Assembly: GCF_030817475.1 (NCBI RefSeq)
Contig: NZ_JAUSZJ010000002.1
Location: 3,920,626-3,984,625 of the forward strand
DNA length: 64,000 nucleotides
Direction of reading: 5' to 3'
Source: Streptomyces sp. V2I9
GTDB lineage: Bacteria > Actinomycetota > Actinomycetes > Streptomycetales > Streptomycetaceae
The notes beneath the pieces were generated by a model that was given only the letters and a program-made list of their open reading frames with translations, had not been told where the DNA came from and searched no databases. This document shows, piece by piece, positions 41,208 through 50,133 of the stretch; position 1 is the stretch's first letter, and every line of letters begins with the position of its first letter. Made by a program: the position numbers and the translations under genes.

Positions 41208-42200
41208 TCAGGCCGTGGTCTCCGCCGAGGTGCGGAACGTGCGCCGGTAGACGGTCGGCGGCACGCCCAGGGCAGCCTGGAGGTGCTGGCGCAGCGAGGT
41301 CGCCGTGCCGAAGCCCGCGTCGCGGGCCACCTGGTCGATGGAGAGGTCCGTCGACTCCAGCAGGTGCCGCGCCCGCTCCACCCGTTGTCGGGTGAGCCAC
41401 TGGCCAGGGCTGATCCCGACCTCCTCACGGAAGCGGCGCGTGAACGTCCGTACGCTCATCGCCTCCTGCTCCGCCATGTCCTTCAGCAGGATCGGCCGCT
41501 CCAGCCGGGCCAGTGCCCAGGATCTGGCGGTGGTGGTGGACGCGAACCGCGGCTCGGGGAGCGGGCGTTGTATGTACTGGGCCTGCCCGCCGTCCCGGTG
41601 CGGGGGGACGACGGTGCGCCGGGCGATCTCGTTCGCCACGGCCGTCCCGTGGTCGCGCCGCACCAGATGCAGGCAGAGGTCGATCCCGGCGGCGACCCCG
41701 GCCGAGCTCAGCACGTCGCCGTCGTCGATGAACAGGACGTCCGGGTCCACCCGGACCCGCGGGAACGTCCGCTGGAAGTGGTCGGCGCAGGACCAGTGCG
41801 TGGTGGCGGGCCGGCCGTCGAGATACCCGGCCGCCGCGAGGACGTAGCTCCCGGTGCAGATGGAGACCATCCGCGTGCCGGGCCGGACCAGGGCGAACGC
41901 GGCGGTCAGCTCCTCGGTGAGCCGGCCCTCCTCGAAGACCGGGCCCAGTTCGTAGGAGGCGGGGACGACCACCGTGTCGGCGGTGGCCAGCGCCTCGGGC
42001 CCGTGCTCCACGAGGATCGAGAAGTCCGCGTCGGTCCGGACCGGGCCCGGCGGGCGGACCGAGCAGGTCACCACGTCGTACAGCTTCCCGGCGGCGCGAC
42101 CCGGCGCGGCGCCGAAGGACCGGCCGAAGATCCGCTGGGGGATGCCCAGTTCGAAGGGGAGCAGTCCGTCAAGGGCCAGGACGACGACGCGGTGCGGCAC
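41208..42200 (-). CDS. GlxA-type AraC-family regulator
   Basis: A 330-residue protein. The N-terminal 190 residues are a DJ-1/PfpI domain (VVVLALDGLLPFELGIPQRI, MVSICTGSYVLAAAGYLDGR, with the Cys of the elbow in SICTGS). The C-terminal 110 residues are an AraC domain with two helix-turn-helices (QEAMSVRTFTRRFREEVGIS, IDQVARDAGFGTATSLRQHL). GTG 42200 follows GAGGAGG by six bases. It probably controls the divergent MFS gene. Confidence 0.92.
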   Translation of the reverse strand: MPHRVVVLALDGLLPFELGIPQRIFGRSFGAAPGRAAGKLYDVVTCSVRPPGPVRTDADFSILVEHGPEALATADTVVVPASYELGPVFEEGRLTEELTAAFALVRPGTRMVSICTGSYVLAAAGYLDGRPATTHWSCADHFQRTFPRVRVDPDVLFIDDGDVLSSAGVAAGIDLCLHLVRRDHGTAVANEIARRTVVPPHRDGGQAQYIQRPLPEPRFASTTTARSWALARLERPILLKDMAEQEAMSVRTFTRRFREEVGISPGQWLTRQRVERARHLLESTDLSIDQVARDAGFGTATSLRQHLQAALGVPPTVYRRTFRTSAETTA

Positions 42201-42234
42201 GACGGCCTCCTCGAAGAGCACGGATAAATCCCGT

Positions 42235-42250
42235 AGTGGTATAGACCATG
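42235..42250. promoter_or_regulatory. DasR-type (dre) operator candidate in a divergent promoter
   Basis: AGTGGTATAGACCATG contains TGGTATAGACCA, one base from the dre core TGGTCTAGACCA. It lies between the divergent GlxA-type regulator and MFS genes. Confidence 0.5.
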
Positions 42251-42273
42251 AGCTGATACAGGTTAGCGATGTG

Positions 42274-43707
42274 ATGGAGAAGCCGACAGAGCCCGCGCCC
42301 CTTTCCGACGCCGCGTGCGACACCCGTACGTCCCCGGACCCGAGGCGGAGTCCGGCCCCGGCCTCGGCCCCGGGGCGGAGTCCGCGGTCGAGTTCGCGCC
42401 CGGCCCCGGCCCCGCGCGGGCCGCACGGCCTGTCCGCCGCGCCTCCGGGGCCGCCCGTCGCCGCCCCCGGCCCCGCCCTGCCGCCGCTCGGCCCGGACCG
42501 GCCCGGTGGCGCGGGGCTCTGGAACCGCAACTTCCGCTACTTCTTCGTGGCCCGTACGGTCGCGCTCTTCGGTGACGGCATGATCCCGGTGGCCCTCACC
42601 GCCGGGCTGCTGGGCGCGGGGCGGCCCGCCTCGTCGGTCGGCTTCGCGCTCGCCGCCTGGATGGGGCCGCTCGCGGTGTTCGTCCTGTTCGGCGGAGTCC
42701 TCGCGGACCGGTTCACCCCGCGCCGCATGATGATCATCGCCGACGTCCTGCGATGGGGCGGCGCCGCCGTCCTGGCCGTCGCCTTTGCGACCGGCAACCC
42801 GCCCCTGTGGGTGGTGTACGCGCTCAGCTCGGTGGCCGGCGTCGGCGCGGCGCTCTTCCAGCCCGGCGTCGCCTCGACCGTGCCGCGCGTCTCGGCCGAT
42901 GTCCAGCGCGCCAATGCCGTCCTGCGGGTCTCCGAGGCGCTGATGGCCATGGCGGGCCCGGCGTTCGCGGGGGCGCTCGTGGGGATCGCCAGCGCCGGGG
43001 CGGTCTACGCGGCGAACGCGACCACCTTCGCCGTCTCCGGGATCTGCCTCTTCCTGATGCGGCTGGCTCCGGCCCCGCACGACGACGCGGCACGCGGCAC
43101 GTTCGTCGCCGAACTGGTGGACGGCTGGCGGGAGTTCCGGGCCCGGTCCTGGCTGTGGGGCGTGATCGCGGTCTGGACGGTGTACGGCTTCGCGGTCCTC
43201 GGCCCGATGCTCCCGCTGACCGCCGTCCTGGTCACCGAGGGGCACGGCTCGGGGGCGTACGGGATGCTGATGGCGGTGAACGGCGCGGGCAGCGTCGTCG
43301 GCGGCCTCCTCGCCCTGCGGCTGCGCCCGGCCCACCCGTTGGCGGCGGGGGCGGTCGCGCTGCCGCTGGTGGCGGTGAGCCTGCTGGTGCTGGCACTGGG
43401 GATGCCGCTGCCGGTGCTGGCGGCGGGACAGCTCCTGGCGGGCGGGGCGGCCGCGTTCTGGCTGGTGATGTGGTCCACGACGGTCCAGACGCACGTCCCG
43501 CCGGAGGCCCTGAACCGGCTGCACGCCTACGATGTGGCGGGCTCGCTCCTGATGGTCGCGGCGGGCCGTGCCCTGGCCGGCCCGGTGGCCGAGGCGGTGG
43601 GTGCGCCGGAGCTGCTGGTGGCGGCGGCCGTGGTCAACATGGGGGTCGTGGTGGTGCTGCTGGGGGCCCGGCCGATCCGGCGGCTGAAGCGGGCGGGGCT
43701 CGCGTGA
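42274..43707 (+). CDS. MFS transporter (drug-exporter type)
   Basis: A 477-residue protein. The first 75 residues are Pro/Ala-rich and disordered. The MFS core follows: NFRYFFVARTVALFGDGMIP, then GPLAVFVLFGGVLADRFTPR, which carries the motif-A-like loop. About 12 helices are present. The family (MFS_3/enterobactin-exporter-like) exports siderophores, antibiotics or drugs. The start at ATG 42274 (or GTG 42271) follows AGG weakly. It diverges from the GlxA-type regulator and overlaps the next gene by 4 bp. Confidence 0.9.
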   Translation: MEKPTEPAPLSDAACDTRTSPDPRRSPAPASAPGRSPRSSSRPAPAPRGPHGLSAAPPGPPVAAPGPALPPLGPDRPGGAGLWNRNFRYFFVARTVALFGDGMIPVALTAGLLGAGRPASSVGFALAAWMGPLAVFVLFGGVLADRFTPRRMMIIADVLRWGGAAVLAVAFATGNPPLWVVYALSSVAGVGAALFQPGVASTVPRVSADVQRANAVLRVSEALMAMAGPAFAGALVGIASAGAVYAANATTFAVSGICLFLMRLAPAPHDDAARGTFVAELVDGWREFRARSWLWGVIAVWTVYGFAVLGPMLPLTAVLVTEGHGSGAYGMLMAVNGAGSVVGGLLALRLRPAHPLAAGAVALPLVAVSLLVLALGMPLPVLAAGQLLAGGAAAFWLVMWSTTVQTHVPPEALNRLHAYDVAGSLLMVAAGRALAGPVAEAVGAPELLVAAAVVNMGVVVVLLGARPIRRLKRAGLA

Positions 43708-44195
43708 GGGCCCGTACGTGCCGGAGGCGCGAGGCCGGGGGCGGCACGGTCGGGCCGGGTGCGCCCGCGGCGCTGATCCCCGGAGCCCGTACGGTCCGGG
43801 TCCGGGTGCTCGCGGCGGTGGCGGCCGTCGTCACCGTCGCCGCGGGTCTCGCCGTGCGCGCCGGGGCGGACGGGGCCTTCGCCAAGTGCGCGGGGAGCGC
43901 GCTCTACACGGTGCTGCTCTGCACGCTCGTCACCCTCTGCGCGCCCCGCGCGCGGCCCCTCGTGGTGGCCTCCACGGCACTGGGCCTGAGTTGGGCGGTG
44001 GAGTTCGCCCAGCTCACCGGCGTACCGGCGGAGCTGTCGGCGCACAGCGCGGCGGCCCGCCTGGTGCTCGGCTCGACCTTCAACGCCCCGGACCTGTTCT
44101 GGTACGCGGTGGGCGCTGCGGCCGCCGGGTCCGTCCACGCGGGGGCCCGGCGGCGTGCCACCGCCTCTTCCGCCGTGTACCCCCGGCCCCGCTGA
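43704..44195 (+). CDS. DUF2809 family membrane protein
   Basis: A 163-residue protein with about four membrane helices (VLAAVAAVVTVAAGLAVRAG, ALYTVLLCTLVTLCAP). It carries the DUF2809 signature (LGLSWAVEFAQLTGVPAELS, LVLGSTFNAPDLFWYAVGAA). GTG 43704 overlaps the MFS stop (GTGA), so the genes are coupled. Function unknown. Confidence 0.85.
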   Translation: MRARTCRRREAGGGTVGPGAPAALIPGARTVRVRVLAAVAAVVTVAAGLAVRAGADGAFAKCAGSALYTVLLCTLVTLCAPRARPLVVASTALGLSWAVEFAQLTGVPAELSAHSAAARLVLGSTFNAPDLFWYAVGAAAAGSVHAGARRRATASSAVYPRPR

Positions 44196-44281
44196 CCGCT
44201 TCCTCGGCCGGGGCCGGCCCTCCGCCCCGCTGACCGCTTCGTCGGCGGAGCCCCCCGGCCCGGCTGACCGCTTCGTCGGCG
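44191..44281. repeat. Three direct repeats of about 18 bp
   Basis: GCTGACCGCTTC(C/G)TCGGC occurs at 44191, 44229 and 44263. The first copy includes the stop codon of the DUF2809 gene. Role unknown. Confidence 0.65.
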
Positions 44282-44433
44282 CAGCCCGCCCCCGTCCCCG
44301 GCCCGGCCGACCGGCCGACGGGCTGTCACAGGCGGGACATCGGCCTCCGTGCGCCGGGTGATGGCCCGATCCCTGCGAACCATGTCCTTCCGGCCACTCG
44401 TGGCGTACGCCTCGGGCCAAGAAGCTGGTCCAC

Positions 44434-45744
44434 GTGACCGAGACCCTGGAGAGCGCCACCCACGACGCCCGGCCGCCCCGCGACGGGCGTCGCCCGCCCC
44501 GTGTCCACCGGGCGTGGATCGTCGCGGCCGTCACCTTCGTGACGATCATCGGCGGGGCGGCCTTCAACTCCCTTCCCGGACTGCTGATCAACCCGCTCCA
44601 CACCGCGTTCGGCTGGTCCCGTGGCGAGATCGGGTTCGCGGTCTCCATCAACATGGCCCTGTACGGGCTGACCGCGCCGTTCGCGGCCGCGCTCATGGAC
44701 CGCTTCGGCATCCGGCGGGTCGTGGCGAGCGCGCTCACCCTGGTGGCGGCCGGGGCGCTGGCCAGTGTCTGGATGACGGCGTCCTGGCAACTGATGCTGT
44801 ACTGGGGCCTGTTGGCGGGGCTCGGCACCGGGTCCATGGCGATGGCGTTCGCCGCGACCGTCACCCAGCGCTGGTTCACGGCCCGGCGGGGCTTGGTCAC
44901 CGGTGTGCTCACCGCCGCCGGGGCCTCCGGGCAGCTGGTCTTCCTCCCGTTCTGCGCCTGGATCATCGACGAACACGGCTGGCGGCCCGCCTCGGTCACC
45001 ACCGCCTTCGCCGCGCTCGTCGTCGTCCCGTTCGTGTGGCTCCTGATGCGGGACCACCCGGCCGACGTGGGACTCGCCCCGTACGGCGGCACGTACGTGC
45101 CGAAGCCCGCCCCCGCTCGCGGCGCCGCCCGGCGGACGGTGCGGGTCCTGCTCGACGCGGCCCGCACCGGGCCGTTCTGGTTGCTGGCGGGCACCTTCGC
45201 CATCTGCGGGGCTTCCACCAACGGCCTGATCCGCACCCACTTCGTGCCGTCCGCCCACGACCACGGCATGCCCATCACGGCGGCGGCCTCGCTGCTCGCG
45301 GTCATCGGGGTCTTCGACGTCATCGGCACGATCTTCTCCGGCTGGCTCACCGACCGCTTCGACGCGCGCAGGCTGCTCGCCGTGTACTACGCGCTGCGCG
45401 GGATCTCGCTGCTCTTCCTGCCGATGCTGATGGCCCCGGACGTACGGCCGCCGATGATCTTCTTCATCGTCTTCTACGGCCTCGACTGGGTCGCCACGGT
45501 CCCGCCGACGCTGGCGCTCTGCCGCGAGCAGTACGGCGAGGACAGTGCGATCGTCTTCGGCTGGGTGCTGGCCTCGCACCAGGTGGGCGCGGCGGTGGTC
45601 GCGTTCCTCGGCGGGGTCGCGCGGGACGTGTTCGGCAGCTACGACGTGGTCTGGTACGCGTCGGGGGCGCTGTGCGCGATGGCGGCCCTGATGGCGCTGG
45701 TGATCCGGCGGGCGCGAGTGCCGCGTGTCGGGGCGGTCGGCTGA
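44434..45744 (+). CDS. MFS transporter, OFA (oxalate/formate antiporter)-like
   Basis: A 436-residue protein with 12 predicted helices. VHRAWIVAAVTFVTIIGGAA starts the first helix. LINPLHTAFGWSRGEIGFAV and AALMDRFGIRRVVASALTLV, the latter with the MFS motif A, follow. The family moves small carboxylates. GTG 44434 is the apparent start. Confidence 0.9.
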   Translation: MTETLESATHDARPPRDGRRPPRVHRAWIVAAVTFVTIIGGAAFNSLPGLLINPLHTAFGWSRGEIGFAVSINMALYGLTAPFAAALMDRFGIRRVVASALTLVAAGALASVWMTASWQLMLYWGLLAGLGTGSMAMAFAATVTQRWFTARRGLVTGVLTAAGASGQLVFLPFCAWIIDEHGWRPASVTTAFAALVVVPFVWLLMRDHPADVGLAPYGGTYVPKPAPARGAARRTVRVLLDAARTGPFWLLAGTFAICGASTNGLIRTHFVPSAHDHGMPITAAASLLAVIGVFDVIGTIFSGWLTDRFDARRLLAVYYALRGISLLFLPMLMAPDVRPPMIFFIVFYGLDWVATVPPTLALCREQYGEDSAIVFGWVLASHQVGAAVVAFLGGVARDVFGSYDVVWYASGALCAMAALMALVIRRARVPRVGAVG

Positions 45745-45897
45745 ACGGCCGTACGCCGGGGTGGGCTGCCGGGCCGGCCGGCCGCGGGGGCGTGCCGGCC
45801 GCGGGGGCCTGGTGGCCGCGCGAGGGGTCGGCGGGCCGGACCGGGCCGCTCGCGGTCATGGAGGGGGTGTTCCGTGCCGTAGGGTGGGGTTCACCGA

Positions 45898-45971
45898 CGC
45901 GGGGTGGAGCAGCTCGGTAGCTCGCTGGGCTCATAACCCAGAGGTCGCAGGTTCAAATCCTGTCCCCGCTA
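45898..45971 (+). tRNA. Initiator tRNA-fMet (CAT)
   Basis: 74 nt without encoded CCA. The acceptor stem starts CGCGGGG with the unpaired first base of initiators. The anticodon arm CTGGGCTCATAACCCAG has the three G-C pairs that mark tRNA-fMet. D and T arms (GGTTCAAATCC) are normal. A strong terminator follows nine bases later. Confidence 0.97.
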
Positions 45972-45979
45972 CTGATGAT

Positions 45980-46020
45980 CACGAAGAGGCCCGGATCCCG
46001 AGGATCCGGGCCTCTTCGTG
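45980..46020 (+). terminator. 19-bp perfect hairpin after the initiator tRNA gene
   Basis: CACGAAGAGGCCCGGATCC (45980-45998) pairs with 46002-46020 around a three-base loop. It ends the tRNA transcript. Confidence 0.9.
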
Positions 46021-46110
46021 TGCCCGGTCCCCGCCCCTGCCGGACGCTCGGACATCTCTCCCGGACGCTGAGCCATGGGCCGGGGCCTCCCGCCGCGTGA
46101 GGCTGGTGCC

Positions 46111-46992
46111 ATGACTACTCCGGATACGCGTACCGATACGACCCCGACGCGGGGCCCCGTCCTCGTGATCGGCGGCACCGGCAAGACCGGCCGCCGGGTG
46201 GTGGCCCGACTCCGCGAGCTGGGGGTGGAGACCCGCGCGGCCTCGCGGTCCGGGGAGACCCGGTTCGACTGGGCGGAGCCCGCCACCTGGGGTCCCGCCC
46301 TGGACGGGGCCGCCGCCGTCTACATCGTCCCGCTCGACACCTCGCCCTCCCCGACCCCCCCTCTCGTCGAGCGGGCCGTGGCGAGCGGGGTGCGCCGCCT
46401 CGTGCTGCTCTCGGCCCGCGGCGTGGACGTGCCCGGCTACTTCGGGCCCGGCCACGACGTCGGCGGGCCGCACGGCGAGGGCGAGCGGGCCGTGCGCGCC
46501 TCCGGGCTGGAGTGGACGATCCTGCGGCCGGGCTGGTTCGCCCAGAACTTCAGCGAGGGCGTCTTCCTCGACGGCGTACGCTCCGGCGAACTGGCCCTGC
46601 CCACCGGGGACGGGAAGGCCGCGTTCGTGGACGCCGACGACATCGCGGCGGTGGCGGTCGCCGCCCTGACCGAGGACGGCCACGCGGGTCAGGAGTACGG
46701 GCTCTCCGGCCCGCGCGCCCTGGGTATCGCCGACGTCCTGGACGAGATCGCGAAGGCGACCGGGAAGCGCGCCGCGTACGTGCCCGTCGATCCCTCCGTC
46801 TTCCGGGCCGGGCTCGTCGAGGGCCAGGGCTTCACGGACGAGGAGGCCGGCCTCTGGACCGACGCCCTGATCCCGATCACGACGAGTCAGGAGGCACCGG
46901 TGCTGGACGGGGTGCGCCGGGCGCTCGGCCGGGAGCCGCGTGACATCGCGGACGTCGTCCGGGAGGCGGCGGCGCGGGGCGTCTGGGGCTGA
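46111..46992 (+). CDS. NAD(P)-binding NmrA/atypical SDR protein
   Basis: A 293-residue atypical short-chain dehydrogenase. The dinucleotide motif VLVIGGTGKTGRRVVARLRE is at about residues 15-34. SGVRRLVLLSARGVDVPGYF and EWTILRPGWFAQNFSEGVFL match the NmrA/YesF group. It is likely a quinone or ergot-type reductase. ATG 46111 follows GTGAGG. It converges with the AraC-family gene, a pairing often seen for such oxidoreductases and their regulators. Confidence 0.9.
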   Translation: MTTPDTRTDTTPTRGPVLVIGGTGKTGRRVVARLRELGVETRAASRSGETRFDWAEPATWGPALDGAAAVYIVPLDTSPSPTPPLVERAVASGVRRLVLLSARGVDVPGYFGPGHDVGGPHGEGERAVRASGLEWTILRPGWFAQNFSEGVFLDGVRSGELALPTGDGKAAFVDADDIAAVAVAALTEDGHAGQEYGLSGPRALGIADVLDEIAKATGKRAAYVPVDPSVFRAGLVEGQGFTDEEAGLWTDALIPITTSQEAPVLDGVRRALGREPRDIADVVREAAARGVWG

Positions 46993-47116
46993 GGGGCGCG
47001 GCCGGGGCCGGGGGAGCGGTTCATCCCGCAGGGGCTGGGCCGGGCCGGGACGAGCAGGGGGACGGCTCACGCCGCAAGGGGCGGCTCACGCCCCGAGGGC
47101 GGCTCACCCCGGCGGC

Positions 47117-48097
47117 TCACCCCGCCGGGGCGGCCGTCCCCACCGTCCCGGATGCCGTCGCGGCCTCCCGCCGGTACGCGCTCGGGCTCTCTCCGCGCAG
47201 CCGCTTGAACGCCGCGCTGAAGCCGAACGCGTCCGCGTACCCCACCCGGCGGGCCACGGCCGCGACGGTCAGCTCCGGGCGGGTCAGCAGATCGGCCGCC
47301 AGCGTCATCCGCCACTCGGTCAGATAGGCCACCGGCCCGTCCCCGACGAGTTCGGTGAACCGCTTCGCCAGGGTCGTCCGGGACACGCCCGCCCGGCCCG
47401 CCAGCTCCGCCGTCGTCCAGGGGTGCGCCGGGTCCTCGTGGATCGCCCGCAGGGCCGGTCCGGCGACCTCGTCGCCGAGGGCCCCGTACCAGCCGGGCGG
47501 ATTCGCCTCGGGCCGGTCGAACCAGTCCCGCAGCGTGCACACCAGCATCCAGTCGAGCAGCCGGTCGAGCACGATCTGGTCGCCCGGCCGGCCCCGGCCG
47601 ATCTGGGTCTCCAGGTAGCCGCGCAGCGGCGCGCAGTCCTCCTCGTCGGGGACCACGAGCGCCGGCGGGAGCGCCCGCAGGAGCCGCTGCGGCACGTGCG
47701 CCTGTACGTCGTAGGTGGCGGCCAGCAGCACGGTGGGGGAGTCGAGTTCGGGGCCGCCGTCCGGCGCGACGGCGACGGAGCCGGTGCCGGTGGCGTCCTG
47801 GAGGTGTCCCCGGTGCACCTCCCGGACGTCACCGGCCCGGCCCGCCCCCGTACCGTCCGCAGGGTCGTCGGTGAAGACGAACGGGGCCGGGCCCCGCACG
47901 ATCGCTCCGTCGCCGACCTCCACCCGCAGCGGCTCGCCGCCCTCCGGGACGATCCACCCCGCACCGCGCAGCGGCAGACACAGGGTCAGGTACGCCCCGT
48001 CCGTGAACCGCAGGGTCCACGGCGCGGTCAGCACCGACCGCCCGAACACCGCGCCCCGGCCCCGCACGCCCCGCAACAGTTCGTCGAACACGTCCAT
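47117..48097 (-). CDS. AraC-family regulator with N-terminal cupin_6 domain
   Basis: A 326-residue protein. The N-terminal sensor (MDVFDELLRGVRGRGAVFG, then LTLCLPLRGAGWIVPEGGEP) is of the AraC_binding_2/cupin_6 type. The C-terminal AraC domain reads WTTAELAGRAGVSRTTLAKR and VAAVARRVGYADAFGFSAAF. It is a likely regulator of the convergent SDR gene or the AhpD-like gene behind it. Confidence 0.9.
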   Translation of the reverse strand: MDVFDELLRGVRGRGAVFGRSVLTAPWTLRFTDGAYLTLCLPLRGAGWIVPEGGEPLRVEVGDGAIVRGPAPFVFTDDPADGTGAGRAGDVREVHRGHLQDATGTGSVAVAPDGGPELDSPTVLLAATYDVQAHVPQRLLRALPPALVVPDEEDCAPLRGYLETQIGRGRPGDQIVLDRLLDWMLVCTLRDWFDRPEANPPGWYGALGDEVAGPALRAIHEDPAHPWTTAELAGRAGVSRTTLAKRFTELVGDGPVAYLTEWRMTLAADLLTRPELTVAAVARRVGYADAFGFSAAFKRLRGESPSAYRREAATASGTVGTAAPAG

Positions 48098-48157
48098 GGC
48101 GCCCAGCCTAGGCAGAGCGCCGGCCGCCCCGACGCCGCGCGGACCGGCCGGACGGGG

Positions 48158-48640
48158 TTACGACAGGTGCGCGAGCTGCCCCACCTGGTAGCCGCCCGCA
48201 GGCTGCTGGAGGATGACGTTCAGCCGGTTGAAGGTGTTGATCAGCGCGATCAGGGAGACCAGGGCGAGGAGCTGCTCCTCGTCGTAGTGCTCGGCCGCGT
48301 TCGCCCAGACCTCGTCCGGGACCCCGCCCGCCGCGTCCGCGATGCGGGTGCCCTGCTCCGTCAGCTCCAGCGCCGCGCGCTCGGCGTCGGTGAAGACGGT
48401 GGCCTCCCGCCAGGCGGCGATCAGGTGGAGGCGCAACGCGGTCTCCCCGGCCGCCGCGGCTTCCTTGGTGTGCATGTCCAGGCAGCCGCCGCAGCCGTTG
48501 ATCTGGCTGGCGCGGATCTTCACCAGCTCCTGCGTCGCGGCGGGCAGTCCCGTGCCCTCGACCACCTTCCCGGCGGCGACCAGATGCTTGACGAGCTTCC
48601 CCGTCACGGGGCTGGCGAAGGCGTTGAGGCGGGCGTTCAT
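48158..48640 (-). CDS. Carboxymuconolactone decarboxylase/AhpD-like protein
   Basis: A 160-residue protein. The redox motif CGGCLDMHTKEA (C-x2-C-x3-H) at about residues 51-62 is that of AhpD-like peroxidase partners. TELVKIRASQINGC-like sequence precedes it. ATG 48640 follows GAGGAG. It likely takes part in peroxide or organic hydroperoxide defence. Confidence 0.92.
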   Translation of the reverse strand: MNARLNAFASPVTGKLVKHLVAAGKVVEGTGLPAATQELVKIRASQINGCGGCLDMHTKEAAAAGETALRLHLIAAWREATVFTDAERAALELTEQGTRIADAAGGVPDEVWANAAEHYDEEQLLALVSLIALINTFNRLNVILQQPAGGYQVGQLAHLS

Positions 48641-48748
48641 GGTGTGCTCCTCTGCGATGTCGTCCGTGGTTGCACACACAGGACGGGGCAGGGCTCCGCG
48701 ATGTGACATCCGGCGGAGTGGCGGGCGTCACACCAGGGGTGCGGGGCT

Positions 48749-49960
48749 TCACCCGCGTCGGCTCGCCCGCGCCTCCTCCCGCGCGATCCGGCGGCCGATC
48801 TTCTCGGCGTCGCGGGCCATTTCGCGGAGCATCCCGCTGATGGGGTTGGTGAACCCGGTGAAGTAGAGCCCCGGCGCCGACGCGGGCGAGCGGTCGCCGC
48901 GGACGACCGGGCGGCCCCGCCCGTCCAGGACGCCGAGATGGCCGAGCAGCGGCTCCAGGGCCCGGTCGTAGCCGGTGGCGGCGATGACGGTGTCCGGGGT
49001 GAGCCGGGTTCCGTCCGCCAGCACCACCGTGTCCCCGTCGAACGAGGCGACCGCCGCCACCGGAGTCACCCGGCCGGACCGCACCGCGTCGATCAGCCCC
49101 ACGTCCTGGACCGGGATCGCGCCCTGGCGGGCGCGGGAGGCCAGGCCGCTGTCGGGGCGCGGGAGGCCCCGGGCGGTCAGGTCGGGCACGGCGATCCGGG
49201 ACAGCACGGCCGCCGGGCGGTCCACGAGCCGTACCGGCAGACGGCGGACCAGGATGCCGGTGGCCTGGGCCGGCCAGCCCGCGGTGGAGCGGCGCACGAT
49301 GTGCGGGGCGGTGCGCACCGCGATCCGCACGCGGGAGGCCCCGCCCTCCGCCAGGTCCGCCGCGATCTCCGCGCCCGTGTTGCCGATGCCGACGACGAGG
49401 ACGTCCTGGTCCGCGTACGGGGCGGGGTTGCGGTACCGCGCCGCGTGCAGCAGCTCGCCCGTGTACGTGTCGCGGCCCGGCCAGTCGGGGATGCGCGGGG
49501 TGTGGTTGAACCCGGTGGCGACGACGACCGCCCGGCCGCGCAGAACCCGCCCGCCGGTCGCGGTGAGCCGCCAGTCCCCGGAGCCGTCGGGGGCCGGGTC
49601 GATCCGGGTCACCTCGACGCCGGTCACCACCTCCAGCTCGTGGTGCTCGGTGTACTTCTCCAGGTACCGCACCATGTCGTCCCGGCCCACCCAACGCCCG
49701 AACCCGCGCGGCATCCTCAGCCCCGGCAGCGCCGACCAGCGCCGGGTGGTGTGCAGACGCAGCCGGTCGTAGTGGCCGCGCCAGGACGCGCCGACCCGGT
49801 CCGCCTTCTCCAGGACCACCGCCCGTACGCCCCGTGCGCGCAGCGCGGCGGCGGTGGAAAGGCCGCCAGGACCTCCGCCGACGACGTAGACGGGGCGGTC
49901 GTCCGTGCGGTCGGTGAGGGCGACGGCGCGACTGCCTGCGGGGGAGGGGCTGTTGGGCAT
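48749..49960 (-). CDS. Flavin-containing monooxygenase-like protein
   Basis: A 403-residue FAD/NADPH protein. The FAD motif VYVVGGGPGGLSTAAALRAR is at about 24-43. The NADPH motif VLVVGIGNTGAEIAADLAEG is at about 175-194. FNHTPRIPDWPG resembles the FMO/BVMO fingerprint, and VIAATGYDRALEPLLG is the late ATG motif. Substrate unknown. The start at ATG 49960 leaves a short N-terminal extension; a 17-bp palindrome lies upstream. Confidence 0.9.
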   Translation of the reverse strand: MPNSPSPAGSRAVALTDRTDDRPVYVVGGGPGGLSTAAALRARGVRAVVLEKADRVGASWRGHYDRLRLHTTRRWSALPGLRMPRGFGRWVGRDDMVRYLEKYTEHHELEVVTGVEVTRIDPAPDGSGDWRLTATGGRVLRGRAVVVATGFNHTPRIPDWPGRDTYTGELLHAARYRNPAPYADQDVLVVGIGNTGAEIAADLAEGGASRVRIAVRTAPHIVRRSTAGWPAQATGILVRRLPVRLVDRPAAVLSRIAVPDLTARGLPRPDSGLASRARQGAIPVQDVGLIDAVRSGRVTPVAAVASFDGDTVVLADGTRLTPDTVIAATGYDRALEPLLGHLGVLDGRGRPVVRGDRSPASAPGLYFTGFTNPISGMLREMARDAEKIGRRIAREEARASRRG

Positions 49961-50011
49961 GGTTCGGAGCGTAATCGTCCGCTCTGTTGATGGGTCTCGG
50001 TCAAGAGGGAA

Positions 50012-50028
50012 ATCGATTGCGAATTGAT
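50012..50028. promoter_or_regulatory. Imperfect palindrome in the monooxygenase promoter region
   Basis: ATCGATT-GCG-AATTGAT is AT-rich against a GC-rich background. One pair is mismatched. It is a candidate operator. Confidence 0.4.
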
Positions 50029-50133
50029 CACGAGGGGGCGGGGTGCGGGGGCGGACCGGTGCCGCCCGAGCTGATGCATCGTCAGGTGCGGGCGGTCGCA
50101 GGCGGCCACCCGAACGAATTCCGGCCGTACCGG

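Noticed and set aside
45898..46020. Integration site of a mobile element at the tRNA gene
   Set aside because: No integrase and no repeated tRNA 3' end within the window.
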